A stretch of 64,000 nucleotides of DNA from Rhodobacteraceae bacterium Alg231-30 (lineage in GTDB: Bacteria; Pseudomonadota; Alphaproteobacteria; Rhodobacterales; Rhodobacteraceae): assembly GCA_900143615.1 (NCBI GenBank), contig FREU01000007.1, positions 208,960 to 272,959 on the forward strand, in the 5' to 3' direction. The stretch's first letter is position 1. Every line of letters begins with the position of its first letter. The notes under the pieces are model-generated. The model did no database searches, had not been told where the DNA came from, and worked only from the letters and a program-made list of their open reading frames with translations. Both the position numbers and the translations under genes were made by a program. Shown here piece by piece: positions 9,908 to 18,230 of this stretch.

Positions 9908-10684
9908 TCAGGCAGCGATAGAGGGCTTCATGCGTTCGCGCAACTCCGCGACCAGATCATTATGATCCAAATCGCCATCTACCGACAGGCGGCGCAGGCC
10001 AAAATGCACATGCGCGATTTCGCTATAGTAGCGCGTGTACACATAATTGGTCGCGGCCCCCGCCACGGCGCCTAAGACTGGCACCGACTGCGCCGCCAAT
10101 TTTTGGCCCAAAACAACTGCCAAACGCGGGGCCACCCGCGCGATCAGCGCCTGCATGGCCGCCCCCGTCAATGTCAGCCTTGCGCTGACAAACCCAAGGT
10201 CTGCGCCATCATCGCGCGCCAGCGGACCCGCCGCCGAAAACACCCGCACGCAGTCAAACTTGATATTTTCCGCCGCAGGATCAAATCCCAGCCCAATGGC
10301 CTCGTCCTGAATGGCGCGCAGCAAAACGGTTGTGGTGATGGGGAGTTCCGCTAACGCCCCAGGCAAACCGCCTGCACCACCGGCTGCACCCAATGCGGTG
10401 GCCATCGCCGTGTTCAACCAGCTCTTTTGCTCGCCAACCACTTTGCGCGATCCGTCTGCAGCCCGCATCGCTTGGGTCAAGGCAAGCTCTGTTGCGTCCC
10501 CGATCCGCTCTTGCACGTTGCTGGGCAGCCGATCAATCAGCCCTTCCGCCTGTGCGCCAATTGTGTTGAGCAATTCGATCCCCAACCCACTGGCCCCGCG
10601 ATAGCGCGCCGCCAGTCGATCAAGTTCCGCCTCGGGGTTCAGATCGGCAGTATGGCCAATCGCATAAACATCCTGATGTGACAT
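9908..10684 (-). CDS. EcsC family protein
   Basis: 258 residues resembling the EcsC family, whose biochemical role is not settled. It was named after a gene beside the Bacillus EcsAB transporter. Visible features are a helical N-terminal half and a central segment rich in Gly and Ala (LGAAGGAGGLPGALAELP, near residues 95-112) that looks membrane-associated, followed by alternating helices. The start ATG at 10684 is the only sensible one. It stands alone between the small membrane protein (convergent) and a GNAT gene on the same strand 37 bases upstream. Confidence 0.75.
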   Translation of the reverse strand: MSHQDVYAIGHTADLNPEAELDRLAARYRGASGLGIELLNTIGAQAEGLIDRLPSNVQERIGDATELALTQAMRAADGSRKVVGEQKSWLNTAMATALGAAGGAGGLPGALAELPITTTVLLRAIQDEAIGLGFDPAAENIKFDCVRVFSAAGPLARDDGADLGFVSARLTLTGAAMQALIARVAPRLAVVLGQKLAAQSVPVLGAVAGAATNYVYTRYYSEIAHVHFGLRRLSVDGDLDHNDLVAELRERMKPSIAA

Positions 10685-10721
10685 GTCTTAAAGATTGGGG
10701 CGCAAAGCCGCTTCGTCAAGT

Positions 10722-11219
10722 CTACTCTGCCGGATCGGTGATTGCGCGCACGTCCCCGCGCACCTGTTCCCAAGCCCCATCCGCCAGCGCGCGTCCTAGT
10801 ACTCGATCGGGGTTTGTCGGCGGTGGCATGACCACACCCTCAAGCTTTTCAAAGCCGAATTTTCCGTAATAAGGCGCATCGCCCACCAACAAGACGCGCG
10901 CCCAGCCAAGCTTTTGCGCCAATGGCAGGCTTTCCGAGATCAAAACCCGCCCAAGACCTTCTCCCTGATGGGTTGGGTGCACAGCCACAGGCCCCAAGAG
11001 CAACGCTTGATGATCGCCTACACGCACGGGCCAGAACCGGATCGCGCCCCCCACGGTATTGTCGGTATCTCGCGCCAACAGGCACAGCTCTGGCACTGGC
11101 GGAATGCCGTCTCGCAACCGATAAGAGCTCAGCGCTTCACGCCCCGGTGCAAAGCACAGGTCATAGAGCGCCTCCACCTCCCACCAGTCGTCTTTTGTCT
11201 CCTGCGAAAGCGTAAACAT
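10722..11219 (-). CDS. GNAT family N-acetyltransferase
   Basis: 165 residues with the GNAT fold. The acetyl-CoA binding loop is visible as HPTHQGEGLGRVLI near residues 82-95, preceded by the strand LLLGPVAV. The later YYGKFGFEKL segment is typical of YhbS-like acetyltransferases. The substrate cannot be told. Neighbouring genes suggest no pathway. The start ATG at 11219 is taken because the domain begins at once. Confidence 0.85.
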   Translation of the reverse strand: MFTLSQETKDDWWEVEALYDLCFAPGREALSSYRLRDGIPPVPELCLLARDTDNTVGGAIRFWPVRVGDHQALLLGPVAVHPTHQGEGLGRVLISESLPLAQKLGWARVLLVGDAPYYGKFGFEKLEGVVMPPPTNPDRVLGRALADGAWEQVRGDVRAITDPAE

Positions 11220-11315
11220 CTGCCCTCGCGCCCCCTCGTGCCTTGGATCGTCTTTTACGGTGGAAACGGGCCTAACATGCCGTTACCACTTGGGCAATTC
11301 CAAAGGAGGCGCAAC

Positions 11316-11921
11316 ATGTTCTACCAACCCAAAGATGGCCACGGACTGCCACACAACCCGTTTAATGCCCTGATCACCCCCCGCCCGATTGCGTGGATTT
11401 CCACCCGCGATGCCGAGGGAGTTAACAACCTTGCGCCTTACTCGTTTTTTAACGGCACCTCTTACACGCCACCGCAGCTGATGTTTGCGTCCACCGGCAC
11501 CAAACCCGATCAGGCCGAGGGCAAAGACAGCCTCGCCAACATCCGCGCCACCGGAGTCTTTTGCGTCAACATTGTTCAATCCTCGGCACGCGACGTGATG
11601 AACATCTCCACCGGCAACTACGACAAGGACGTGGACGAGTTTGAGCGCGCAGGTCTTGAAGCGGCAGACTGTGAAATGATCGACTGTCCGCGCGTGGTCG
11701 GCGTGCCCGCCAGCATGGAGTGCCGCATGACCCAGATCATCCCGCAGTTGGGGGAAAACAACTTTATCATCATGGGCGAAGTGGTCGGCATCCATATGCG
11801 AGACGACTGCATTGTGGACGGTAAATTTGACGTCACCACATTCCAGCCGCTGTCCCGTCTGGGCTATCGCGACTATGCTGTGGTGGAAAATGTCTTCTCC
11901 CTCGCGCGTCCGGATGACTGA
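11316..11921 (+). CDS. Flavin reductase family protein
   Basis: 201 residues of the FMN-binding split-barrel family (DIM6/NTAB group). The N-terminal ALITPRPIAWIST and NLAPYSFFNG motifs contact flavin in this family. Members reduce FMN with NAD(P)H for a partner monooxygenase, or act alone on unknown substrates. The start at 11316 is set by AAAGGAGG five bases upstream; the frame stays open further upstream but there it is antisense to the GNAT gene. The stop overlaps the next start (TGATG), so it is translationally coupled to the CatB-like acetyltransferase. Confidence 0.85.
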   Translation: MFYQPKDGHGLPHNPFNALITPRPIAWISTRDAEGVNNLAPYSFFNGTSYTPPQLMFASTGTKPDQAEGKDSLANIRATGVFCVNIVQSSARDVMNISTGNYDKDVDEFERAGLEAADCEMIDCPRVVGVPASMECRMTQIIPQLGENNFIIMGEVVGIHMRDDCIVDGKFDVTTFQPLSRLGYRDYAVVENVFSLARPDD

Positions 11922-12577
11922 TGCCCCTGCCCGCCATGAAACTGCCCGGCCCGGATAATCCTTATCCCATCACCCTGCCCGACGGCACAGCGCTGAAAAG
12001 CACTGTGCTGTTGCGTGCGGTGCTGGATCATCCACAGTTTCAGGTAGGCGCCTTCACCTACGCGTCAGACTTTGATACGCCACAGGATTGGGCCACGCGA
12101 CTGGCCCCTTACCTCTTCCCGTTTTCTCAAGAGAGACTGCGCATCGGCAAATTCTGCCAGATCGCCCACGGGGTGCGCTTCATCACATCCTCTGCCAACC
12201 ACGCCACTGACGGGCTGTCGTGCTATCCCTTCCAGATTTTTGACTTAGATGCCCGCATGGCGATGGACCAGCCCGACACGCGCAACACCACCGTCGGTCA
12301 TGATGTCTGGTTCGGTCATGGCGCCATGATCCTGCCCACAGCCACCATCGGCAACGGTTGCATCATCGGCGCAGGTGCGGTGGTGCGGGGGCACATCCCC
12401 GACTATGCCATCGTCTCCGGCAACCCCGCCACGGTGGTGCGCAAACGCTTTGATGACTCAACGATTGCCCGCCTTCTGGCGTTGGCATGGTGGGACTGGC
12501 CCACCGCCAAAATAGAAGCAGCGATCCCTGCCATTCTGGCCGCCGACGTAGACACATTGGAAACGCTCGCGCCCTAA
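11921..12577 (+). CDS. CatB-like hexapeptide acetyltransferase
   Basis: 218 residues with a left-handed beta-helix of hexapeptide repeats (TTVGHDVWFGHGAMILP, ATIGNGCIIGAGAVV, residues about 122-155) and a C-terminal VSGNPATVVRKRF segment. This is the layout of xenobiotic O-acetyltransferases (CatB/Vat group). Members can inactivate chloramphenicol or streptogramins, but many chromosomal homologues have unknown substrates, so resistance is not claimed. The start overlaps the stop of the flavin reductase gene. The 3' end overlaps the converging transporter gene by four bases. Confidence 0.85.
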   Translation: MPLPAMKLPGPDNPYPITLPDGTALKSTVLLRAVLDHPQFQVGAFTYASDFDTPQDWATRLAPYLFPFSQERLRIGKFCQIAHGVRFITSSANHATDGLSCYPFQIFDLDARMAMDQPDTRNTTVGHDVWFGHGAMILPTATIGNGCIIGAGAVVRGHIPDYAIVSGNPATVVRKRFDDSTIARLLALAWWDWPTAKIEAAIPAILAADVDTLETLAP

Positions 12578-13485
12578 AACAGCATCTCCGCCACGGTGAT
12601 CCACACCGGCAGTGTCGCAGCCCCCAGCAAAGTGGTCTGCGCGACCAAAGTGGCCGACAACTCGCGATCCGCCCCGAACCCGCCAGCCAGAACATGCGCC
12701 GCGCTGGCCGTGGGCAAGGCCGCCCAGATCACCACCACCATCGCTATCGGCGCGCTCACGCCCAAGACCATAACCATCGCCACAGCCCCCAAAGGCATCA
12801 CCAAAAGCTTGGTGGCGCAGATATGCGCGCTGAACCGGTCCATCCGCGCCAAAGCGCCCCAGTTCATCGTCGCCCCCACAGAAATCAAGGCAATCGGGAT
12901 CGCCGCCACCGCCAGCATTTCCAGCGGGGCCATCACCGGCGCAGGTATTTTCAGACCGGAAATCCCCACGGCAACACCGGACAGAGACGCCAGCAAAAAC
13001 GGGTTCAACGCGACTTTCTTTGCGGCCCCCCAAAACCCCAAGCCCCCACCGCGTGACAGCGCGGACACAGCGAACAGATTGGCCATCGGCACAGCCATCC
13101 CGATGATCACGGCCATCATTGCCGGGTCCGCGTCCGCCGCTGTCCCAACGGCAATAAAGGCCAGTGCCGAATTAAACCGCCAGCTGGTCTGCCATGCGCC
13201 TGCGAAATCCAAAAATCGCTCGGGGCCAGCGCGGCGCGCAAACCATCCCGCCACCAAGCCCAGCCCCAACAAGGCCCAGACGATAGGGGCGATGACCACG
13301 ATCGCGGCAATCTCGATCTCACGTGTAGACGCCGCGACAAACAACAAGGCCGGAAACAGGATTTCAAAGTTCAGCTTGTCCAAACCCTGCCACGCATTTT
13401 CTGACAGCCGCTTGCGCAACAGCCCGCCAAGGCCAACCAGTAGGAACGACGGCATCAGCCCGATCAGAATGGCCAGAAATGTCAA
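12574..13485 (-). CDS. AEC family transporter (auxin efflux carrier type)
   Basis: 303 residues with about ten hydrophobic segments spread over the whole length and two inverted halves, as in the AEC family of inner-membrane permeases that carry organic acids and similar solutes. The N-terminal LIGLMPSFLLVGLGGLLRK and the C-terminal LVAQTTLLGAATLPVW are characteristic. The substrate is unknown. The gene is transcribed away from SulP's terminator and converges on the CatB-like gene. Confidence 0.85.
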   Translation of the reverse strand: MTFLAILIGLMPSFLLVGLGGLLRKRLSENAWQGLDKLNFEILFPALLFVAASTREIEIAAIVVIAPIVWALLGLGLVAGWFARRAGPERFLDFAGAWQTSWRFNSALAFIAVGTAADADPAMMAVIIGMAVPMANLFAVSALSRGGGLGFWGAAKKVALNPFLLASLSGVAVGISGLKIPAPVMAPLEMLAVAAIPIALISVGATMNWGALARMDRFSAHICATKLLVMPLGAVAMVMVLGVSAPIAMVVVIWAALPTASAAHVLAGGFGADRELSATLVAQTTLLGAATLPVWITVAEMLF

Positions 13486-13532
13486 TGTGTCGTCCCCCGT
13501 CGCAAACGCTTCTTCTTGCGCTGAACCCCCGC

Positions 13533-13565
13533 AAAAAACAAGGGGCTGGCACCCGCCAACCCCTT
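13533..13565 (-). terminator. Rho-independent terminator of the SulP gene
   Basis: Arms AAGGGGCTGGC (13540-13550) and GCCAACCCCTT (13555-13565) form a near-perfect 11-bp stem with a 4-base loop. On the minus strand it is followed by GTTTTTTG. It lies 26 bases after the SulP stop. Confidence 0.85.
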
Positions 13566-13590
13566 TTGCATTTCAACAATTGTTCAGGCG

Positions 13591-15228
13591 TTAATGCCCG
13601 CCGCCAAACACCCCGGTGCGAACAGGATAATCCACAGCGATCTGATAATCAGGGTCGTCATCACTGTCGACCATCAGATTGCCAGCACGGTGCAGCAACT
13701 GGTGACAATCACGGCTCAGGTGGCGCAGCACCAGCTGCTTACCTGCTGCCTCATATTTCGCGGCCACAGCCTCAATCGCCTGCAAGGCTGACTGATCCAC
13801 CACGCGTGAGCGGACAAAGTCGACAATCACATGATCTGGATCACCCGCCACGTCAAACAGCTCGGTGAACCCATCGGACGAGCCAAAGAACAGCGGCCCC
13901 TCGATTTCGTAAACCTTCGCCCCCGGATCGCTTTCGCTTTCACGGGTATGGGCATGGATGCGACGCGCGTTTTGCCACGAATAGGCCAGCGCCGAAACAA
14001 TCACGCCGACAACCACAGCCACCGCCAGATCCTCCAGCACGGTCACAACCGTCACCAGAACAATTACAAAGGCATCCATCCGTGGCACCTTGCGCATGAT
14101 CTTAAAGCTGTTCCACGCAAACGTGCCGATCACCACCATGAACATCACGCCTACCAATGCGGCCAGCGGGATTTGTTCAATCAGGCTGCTCGCCCACAGG
14201 ATAAAGGCCAACAGGAACAGCGCCGCTGCAATGCCAGCGATCCGCGTACGGCCACCGGATTTCACGTTGATCATCGACTGACCGATCATCGCACAACCGC
14301 CCATGCCGCCAAAGAAACCCGTGGCCACGTTGGACGCACCCTGCGCGATACACTCTTGGCTGGCCCCCCCGCGCTTGCCGGTCATCTCCCCGACAAGGTT
14401 CAATGTCAGAAGGCTTTCGATCAGACCAATCGCGGCCAGAATAACGGCATAAGGCAAAATGATGCGGAAGGTTTCATAGTTCAGCGGCACCTGCGGAATG
14501 TGGAACATCGGCAGACCACCCTCGATCGACGCCATGTCACCCACACGCGGCACATCAAAGCCAAAGATGATCACCACCAAAGCGGTGATCCCGATACCGG
14601 CCAGCGGCGCGGGAAAGGCTTTGGTCACTTTGGGCATCAGATAGATAATGCCCATGGTCAGTCCAACCAGACCCAGCATCATCATCATCTGCGGCAACGC
14701 CAGCCATTCGCCCCCTGTCATGCCATGGCCATCACTGACCATGCTACCAGGCACTTTGAACTGGCTCATCTGCGCAAGGAAAATCACAATCGCCAGACCG
14801 TTCACAAAGCCCAACATCACCGGATGCGGCACCAATCGGATGAATTTCCCCCAATGCATGACACCCGCTATGACCTGCAAAATGCCCATCAGCACCACGG
14901 TGGCAAACAGGTACTCGACCCCGTGCTGTGCGACCAAGGCCACCATGACCACAGCCAGCGCACCGGTAGCACCGGAAATCATCCCCGGACGGCCGCCAAA
15001 GATCGCGGTGATCAAGCCAACCATAAAGGCCGCATACAAGCCCACCAGCGGATGCACTCCGGCGACAAAAGCAAAAGCCACCGCCTCAGGCACCAGCGCA
15101 AGCGCCACGGTCAGACCGGACAGCACCTCGGTTTTGATGCGGTAGAATGTGAAGCCTTCGTCCTGCATGATCGAAAGGTTCGGGGGGGACATATTTTTGG
15201 CCAACATAGCCAGCGCCGCGCGTCTCAT
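13591..15228 (-). CDS. SulP family anion transporter with STAS domain
   Basis: Inner-membrane transporter of the SLC26/SulP family, moving sulfate, bicarbonate or similar anions. From the chosen start it has 545 residues: about 12-14 membrane segments in the first 400 (the family signature PEAVAFAF is near residue 48), then a cytoplasmic STAS domain with GPLFFGSSDGF and a C-terminal His-rich tail. The start at 15228 is chosen for AAAGG seven bases upstream; in-frame ATG codons at 15255 and 15324 are less well supported. No carbonic anhydrase or cys gene is adjacent, so the ion is not decided. Confidence 0.9.
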   Translation of the reverse strand: MRRAALAMLAKNMSPPNLSIMQDEGFTFYRIKTEVLSGLTVALALVPEAVAFAFVAGVHPLVGLYAAFMVGLITAIFGGRPGMISGATGALAVVMVALVAQHGVEYLFATVVLMGILQVIAGVMHWGKFIRLVPHPVMLGFVNGLAIVIFLAQMSQFKVPGSMVSDGHGMTGGEWLALPQMMMMLGLVGLTMGIIYLMPKVTKAFPAPLAGIGITALVVIIFGFDVPRVGDMASIEGGLPMFHIPQVPLNYETFRIILPYAVILAAIGLIESLLTLNLVGEMTGKRGGASQECIAQGASNVATGFFGGMGGCAMIGQSMINVKSGGRTRIAGIAAALFLLAFILWASSLIEQIPLAALVGVMFMVVIGTFAWNSFKIMRKVPRMDAFVIVLVTVVTVLEDLAVAVVVGVIVSALAYSWQNARRIHAHTRESESDPGAKVYEIEGPLFFGSSDGFTELFDVAGDPDHVIVDFVRSRVVDQSALQAIEAVAAKYEAAGKQLVLRHLSRDCHQLLHRAGNLMVDSDDDPDYQIAVDYPVRTGVFGGGH

Positions 15229-15603
15229 CGGGAACCTTTCAAAAGGGAAGTCCATTAGCGGATTTTTGCCTACTGGCTTTTCTGCATCCGCACAATAGGC
15301 TTCACACATTTGCCCCCTGTGCAAATCCGGACAATTCGCTCTGTGCCGCCCTAAATGGCAAAAATCGCCACCACGTTAATCTTTGGCCGCACGCGAAATC
15401 GCAAAAATGACACTGTCGCAATACCGACGTAATACCGACGCGTTACAGCCTGCCGTTTTTGCCAAAATCCCCTAATTAATCACCCGTACGGTGGGGACGG
15501 GCATTTTCACGGCCTTGTGCACCCACATCGCATCACCATGGTTGCATTTTGCCCAGAGCCCACCCAAGAATGCCGCAACATTTACTGCCACAGGAGCACC
15601 CCA
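15229..15603. other. Divergent intergenic region between SulP gene and mtnP
   Basis: About 375 bases without a gene of its own; the first part may code for an N-terminal extension of SulP. It must hold promoters for both directions. The clearest structure is a tandem 10-base repeat at 15420-15440. An AT-rich stretch with AATTAAT follows near 15473. No riboswitch fold was recognised. Confidence 0.5.
15420..15440. repeat. Two AATACCGACG direct repeats, 11-base period
   Basis: AATACCGACG occurs at 15420-15429 and again at 15431-15440. The 11-base period is about one helix turn, so the copies face the same side of the DNA, as in some operators. It lies between the divergent SulP and mtnP genes. 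Confidence 0.45.
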
Positions 15604-16479
15604 ATGACTGACACCATAATTGCCGTGATTGGCGGCTCGGGCATCTATGACATCGACGGCCTACAGGACGCCACGTGGCAAACCGTTGAAACCCCTTGGG
15701 GAAATCCATCTGACCAGATCCTCACAGGTACTCTGGACGGCGTAAAGATGGCCTTTCTACCGCGTCACGGTCGCGGCCATGTCCATACACCTACTTCCGT
15801 GCCCTACCGCGCCAATATCGACGCGCTCAAACGCCTTGGCGTTACCGATGTGATCTCGGTTTCGGCTACCGGTTCATTCCGTGAAGAAATGGCACCCGGA
15901 GATTTTGTTGTTGTAGATCAATTCATTGATCGCACTTTTGCGCGCGAGAAATCCTTCTTCGGCCCCGGTTTGGTGGCGCATGTCTCCGTCGCCCACCCCA
16001 CCTGCCCCCGCCTCTCGGACGCCTGCTTCACCGCCGCCACAGATGCTGGCATCAAGGTGCACAAAGGTGGAACCTATCTGGCAATGGAAGGCCCGCAATT
16101 TTCCACTTTGGCGGAAAGCAAAATGTACCGCGAAAGCTGGGGCGCGGACGTCATTGGCATGACCAATATGCCCGAAGCCAAATTGGCCCGCGAAGCGGAG
16201 CTTTGCTATGCATCTGTGGCTATGGTGACCGATTATGACAGCTGGCATCCGGATCATGGCGAAGTGGATGTTGCTGAAATCATTCGCACTTTGACCGGCA
16301 ACGCGCAGAAAGGCCGCGACTTGGTCGGCCGCCTGCCCGCCCTGCTCGGCGCGGACCGAAGCCCTTGCGAGCATGGCTGTGACCGCGCCCTAGAGTTCGC
16401 CATCCTGACCGCACCCGAAGCGCGTGACCCAGCGATGATCGCCAAACTCGACGCAGTGGCCGGTCGGGTTTTGGGGTAA
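15604..16479 (+). CDS. mtnP: S-methyl-5'-thioadenosine phosphorylase
   Basis: Splits 5'-methylthioadenosine with phosphate into adenine and methylthioribose 1-phosphate, recycling the by-product of polyamine synthesis. 291 residues of the PNP/UDP phosphorylase fold: IGGSGIYDIDGL at about 10-21, the phosphate-site stretch PRHGRGHVHTP near 56, and AMEGPQFSTLAESKMYR with the substrate-binding Met and Glu near 160-176. The start at 15604 follows CAGGAG; a longer open frame from 15517 lacks a binding site. The adenine it releases can be salvaged by apt, 1.2 kb downstream on the same strand. Confidence 0.95.
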   Translation: MTDTIIAVIGGSGIYDIDGLQDATWQTVETPWGNPSDQILTGTLDGVKMAFLPRHGRGHVHTPTSVPYRANIDALKRLGVTDVISVSATGSFREEMAPGDFVVVDQFIDRTFAREKSFFGPGLVAHVSVAHPTCPRLSDACFTAATDAGIKVHKGGTYLAMEGPQFSTLAESKMYRESWGADVIGMTNMPEAKLAREAELCYASVAMVTDYDSWHPDHGEVDVAEIIRTLTGNAQKGRDLVGRLPALLGADRSPCEHGCDRALEFAILTAPEARDPAMIAKLDAVAGRVLG

Positions 16480-16497
16480 GAAACCTCTGGACCTTGG

Positions 16498-16544
16498 TAA
16501 AATCCTCCTGTCAGATATCCAACTGATTGTCTGACAGGATTTTA
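16498..16544 (+). promoter_or_regulatory. Long inverted repeat covering the lysE ribosome binding site
   Basis: TAAAATCCTCCTGTCAGA (16498-16515) pairs with TCTGACAGGATTTTA (16530-16544), with a 3-base bulge and a 14-base loop. The right arm holds the only Shine-Dalgarno (AGGA) of the transporter that starts at 16548. It may terminate mtnP transcripts, hide the binding site, or both. Confidence 0.7.
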
Positions 16545-16547
16545 GCG

Positions 16548-17177
16548 ATGTCTTTTGAACTCTGGACCACCTTTGTCGCCGCCACCGTGGTGTTGCTTAT
16601 GATCCCGGGCCCGACCATCCTGTTGGTGCTCAGCTACGCCCTCACCCACGGCCGCCCCGTCGCCCTCGCCACCGCCGCCGGCGTCGCCGTTGGTGACTTT
16701 ATCGCCATGACAGCCTCGCTCTTAGGATTGGGCGCATTGGTGATGGCCTCAGCCACAGCCTTTAGCGTGATCAAATGGATTGGCGCGATTTATCTTGTCT
16801 GGCTTGGCATTAAAATGCTTCGCAGTGCAGGGAGCGCCAAAGCCGCAGACCTAAACGCCACCGACAACCTGCCCGCACGAGGCGTGTTTGGTCACGCCGC
16901 GGCGGTCACCGCCTTAAACCCTAAAAGCATTGGGTTTTTCATTGCTTTCGTGCCGCAATTTCTAAGTCCAGATAAACCTTTGCTACCGCAATTTTCGGTT
17001 CTAATTGTCACCTTTGTCGGTTTGGCCGCGCTCAATGCGCTGGCCTATGCGCTGCTTGCAGATCAGCTACGCACACGGATTTCCAAACCTTCAGTCTTTC
17101 AGTGGCTGACTCGCATTGGCGGCATCACACTGATTGCAATGGGCGCATTGACCGCCACACTCAGACGCGCAGCTTAG
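16548..17177 (+). CDS. LysE/RhtB family amino acid exporter
   Basis: 209 residues from the ATG at 16548, with five or six membrane segments. The family signature is visible near the N-terminus (MIPGPTILLVLSYALTHGR, residues about 17-35) and in the middle (IYLVWLGIKMLRS). Members export homoserine, threonine, lysine or related compounds across the inner membrane. An in-frame TTG at 16527 lies in the loop of the upstream hairpin and is less likely. It ends overlapping the converging RHH gene by four bases. Confidence 0.88.
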   Translation: MSFELWTTFVAATVVLLMIPGPTILLVLSYALTHGRPVALATAAGVAVGDFIAMTASLLGLGALVMASATAFSVIKWIGAIYLVWLGIKMLRSAGSAKAADLNATDNLPARGVFGHAAAVTALNPKSIGFFIAFVPQFLSPDKPLLPQFSVLIVTFVGLAALNALAYALLADQLRTRISKPSVFQWLTRIGGITLIAMGALTATLRRAA

Positions 17178-17353
17178 TCAACAGAACCTTCATTTTTCTT
17201 CATGAACTGGCGAATAAATCCACGGATTTCGCGCGCAGCGCTGGTGTCCATTTCCTTGCAAAGATCCACAAAAGCATCGCGCTCGGATTTATCCAGACGC
17301 AAAACTAGTTGGCTATCTTTCTTAGATTTAGACTTGCTGTCTTTTTTCCCCAC
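17174..17353 (-). CDS. Small ribbon-helix-helix-like protein
   Basis: About 59 residues from a GTG at 17353 (83 from a TTG at 17425). After a Lys/Ser-rich N-terminus comes QLVLRLDKSERDAF, a short beta strand then helix. A second helix (AAREIRGFIRQFMKKN) follows. This fits the Arc/CopG ribbon-helix-helix DNA-binding fold, but the match is by eye. The start is uncertain; the GTG is preferred because the longer form would translate through a palindrome and has no usable ribosome binding site. No toxin gene is adjacent. Confidence 0.55.
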   Translation of the reverse strand: MGKKDSKSKSKKDSQLVLRLDKSERDAFVDLCKEMDTSAAREIRGFIRQFMKKNEGSVD

Positions 17354-17660
17354 CGGCGTCCCATTCCCAGAGTTTTCTTGACTAACCTTTAGTGTATATA
17401 CGTTAGATATACAAACAACAGACAAACCCTAGACGAGAAGGAGCCGAAAAGGAATTGAAAAATTAACCTTTTCGCAGCAAAATCGCTCCGGATTATCGCC
17501 TAAACGGATTGGCACAAACCACATACAAGTTAATTGTCAAACTCTCCGTACCGCTTACGGCGCTTCCGAGAACCTAAAGGCCATTAACAAGCCTCTTGCC
17601 TCAGAGCTTGGCATCGGCCAAATGTGTCTTGATTTTACACCCCTCAGGTCGAGACAGCTG
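17354..17660. other. Intergenic region between the RHH gene and apt
   Basis: About 307 bases. It holds the palindrome at 17393-17413, an AT-rich bulged inverted repeat (AAAAGG at 17447, CCTTTT at 17467) and no convincing gene. Plus-strand Shine-Dalgarno-like sequences (GAAGGAG near 17438) are not followed by an open frame of any length. The apt promoter must be here but no clear -35/-10 pair was seen. Confidence 0.45.
17393..17413. promoter_or_regulatory. Perfect palindrome, possible RHH operator
   Basis: TGTATAT (17393-17399) and ATATACA (17407-17413) are exact inverted copies seven bases apart. It lies 40 bases upstream of the preferred RHH start, where an autoregulatory operator would be expected. 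Confidence 0.5.
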
Positions 17661-18212
17661 ATGCCACATCCCAAATCCAAAAGCGCCGATATCAAAGACT
17701 ATATTCGCACCATTGTTGATTTCCCTCACGAAGGTATTCTGTTTCGCGATGTAACCACGCTTTTCGCTGATCCACGTGGTTTCCGTATGGCAATTGATCA
17801 GATGTTGCACCCCTTTGCCGGCGTGCGCATCGACAAAGTGGTCGGGCTCGAAGCGCGCGGCTTCATTCTTGGCGGGGCGATTGCGCATCAATTGAGTGTT
17901 GGGTTTGTGCCTATTCGCAAAAAGGGTAAGCTACCTGGCACCACCATTTCAGAAGAGTACAAGTTGGAATATGGCGAGGCAATTGTGGAAATCCATGACG
18001 ACGCCATCCAACCTGGAGAAGTGGTACTGGTTGTGGATGACCTCTTGGCCACCGGCGGCACCGCCGAAGCAGGAATTAAACTGATCGAACGACTAGGCGG
18101 CCAAATCCTTGGCTGTGTGTTCATCATTGATTTGCCAGAGCTTGGCGGCCGCAAGAAATTGGAAGACATGGGAATGGATGTAACCGTCTTGTGTGAATTT
18201 GACGGGCTTTAA
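17661..18212 (+). CDS. apt: Adenine phosphoribosyltransferase
   Basis: Makes AMP from adenine and PRPP, a cytoplasmic salvage step that also uses the adenine released by mtnP. 183 residues, close to the family's usual 170-180. Visible motifs are [11 protein letters not shown] (near 69-79), KKGKLPG, and the PRPP loop [16 protein letters not shown] (about 123-138). The ATG at 17661 gives the normal length; upstream in-frame codons lack support. Confidence 0.96.
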   Translation: MPHPKSKSADIKDYIRTIVDFPHEGILFRDVTTLFADPRGFRMAIDQMLHPFAGVRIDKVVGLEARGFILGGAIAHQLSVGFVPIRKKGKLPGTTISEEYKLEYGEAIVEIHDDAIQPGEVVLVVDDLLATGGTAEAGIKLIERLGGQILGCVFIIDLPELGGRKKLEDMGMDVTVLCEFDGL

Positions 18213-18230
18213 GATTGGATGCAGCAGCGG

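Noticed and set aside
10914-11315. In-frame upstream extension of the flavin reductase
   Set aside because: It is antisense to the GNAT gene, and a strong Shine-Dalgarno sits right before the ATG at 11316.
11921-12577. Antibiotic resistance gene (chloramphenicol or streptogramin acetyltransferase)
   Set aside because: The fold fits but many chromosomal homologues have other substrates; there are no mobile-element marks around it.
12596-13594. A 332-codon plus-strand frame opposite the AEC transporter
   Set aside because: Rich in Ala, Pro, Thr and Lys with no domain, while the minus strand codes for a complete ten-segment transporter.
13831-15258. A 475-codon open frame on the plus strand across the SulP gene
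   Set aside because: It is antisense to a full, typical SulP protein, is rich in His, Gln and Arg in a low-complexity way, and has no family features. It arises from codon bias of the real gene.
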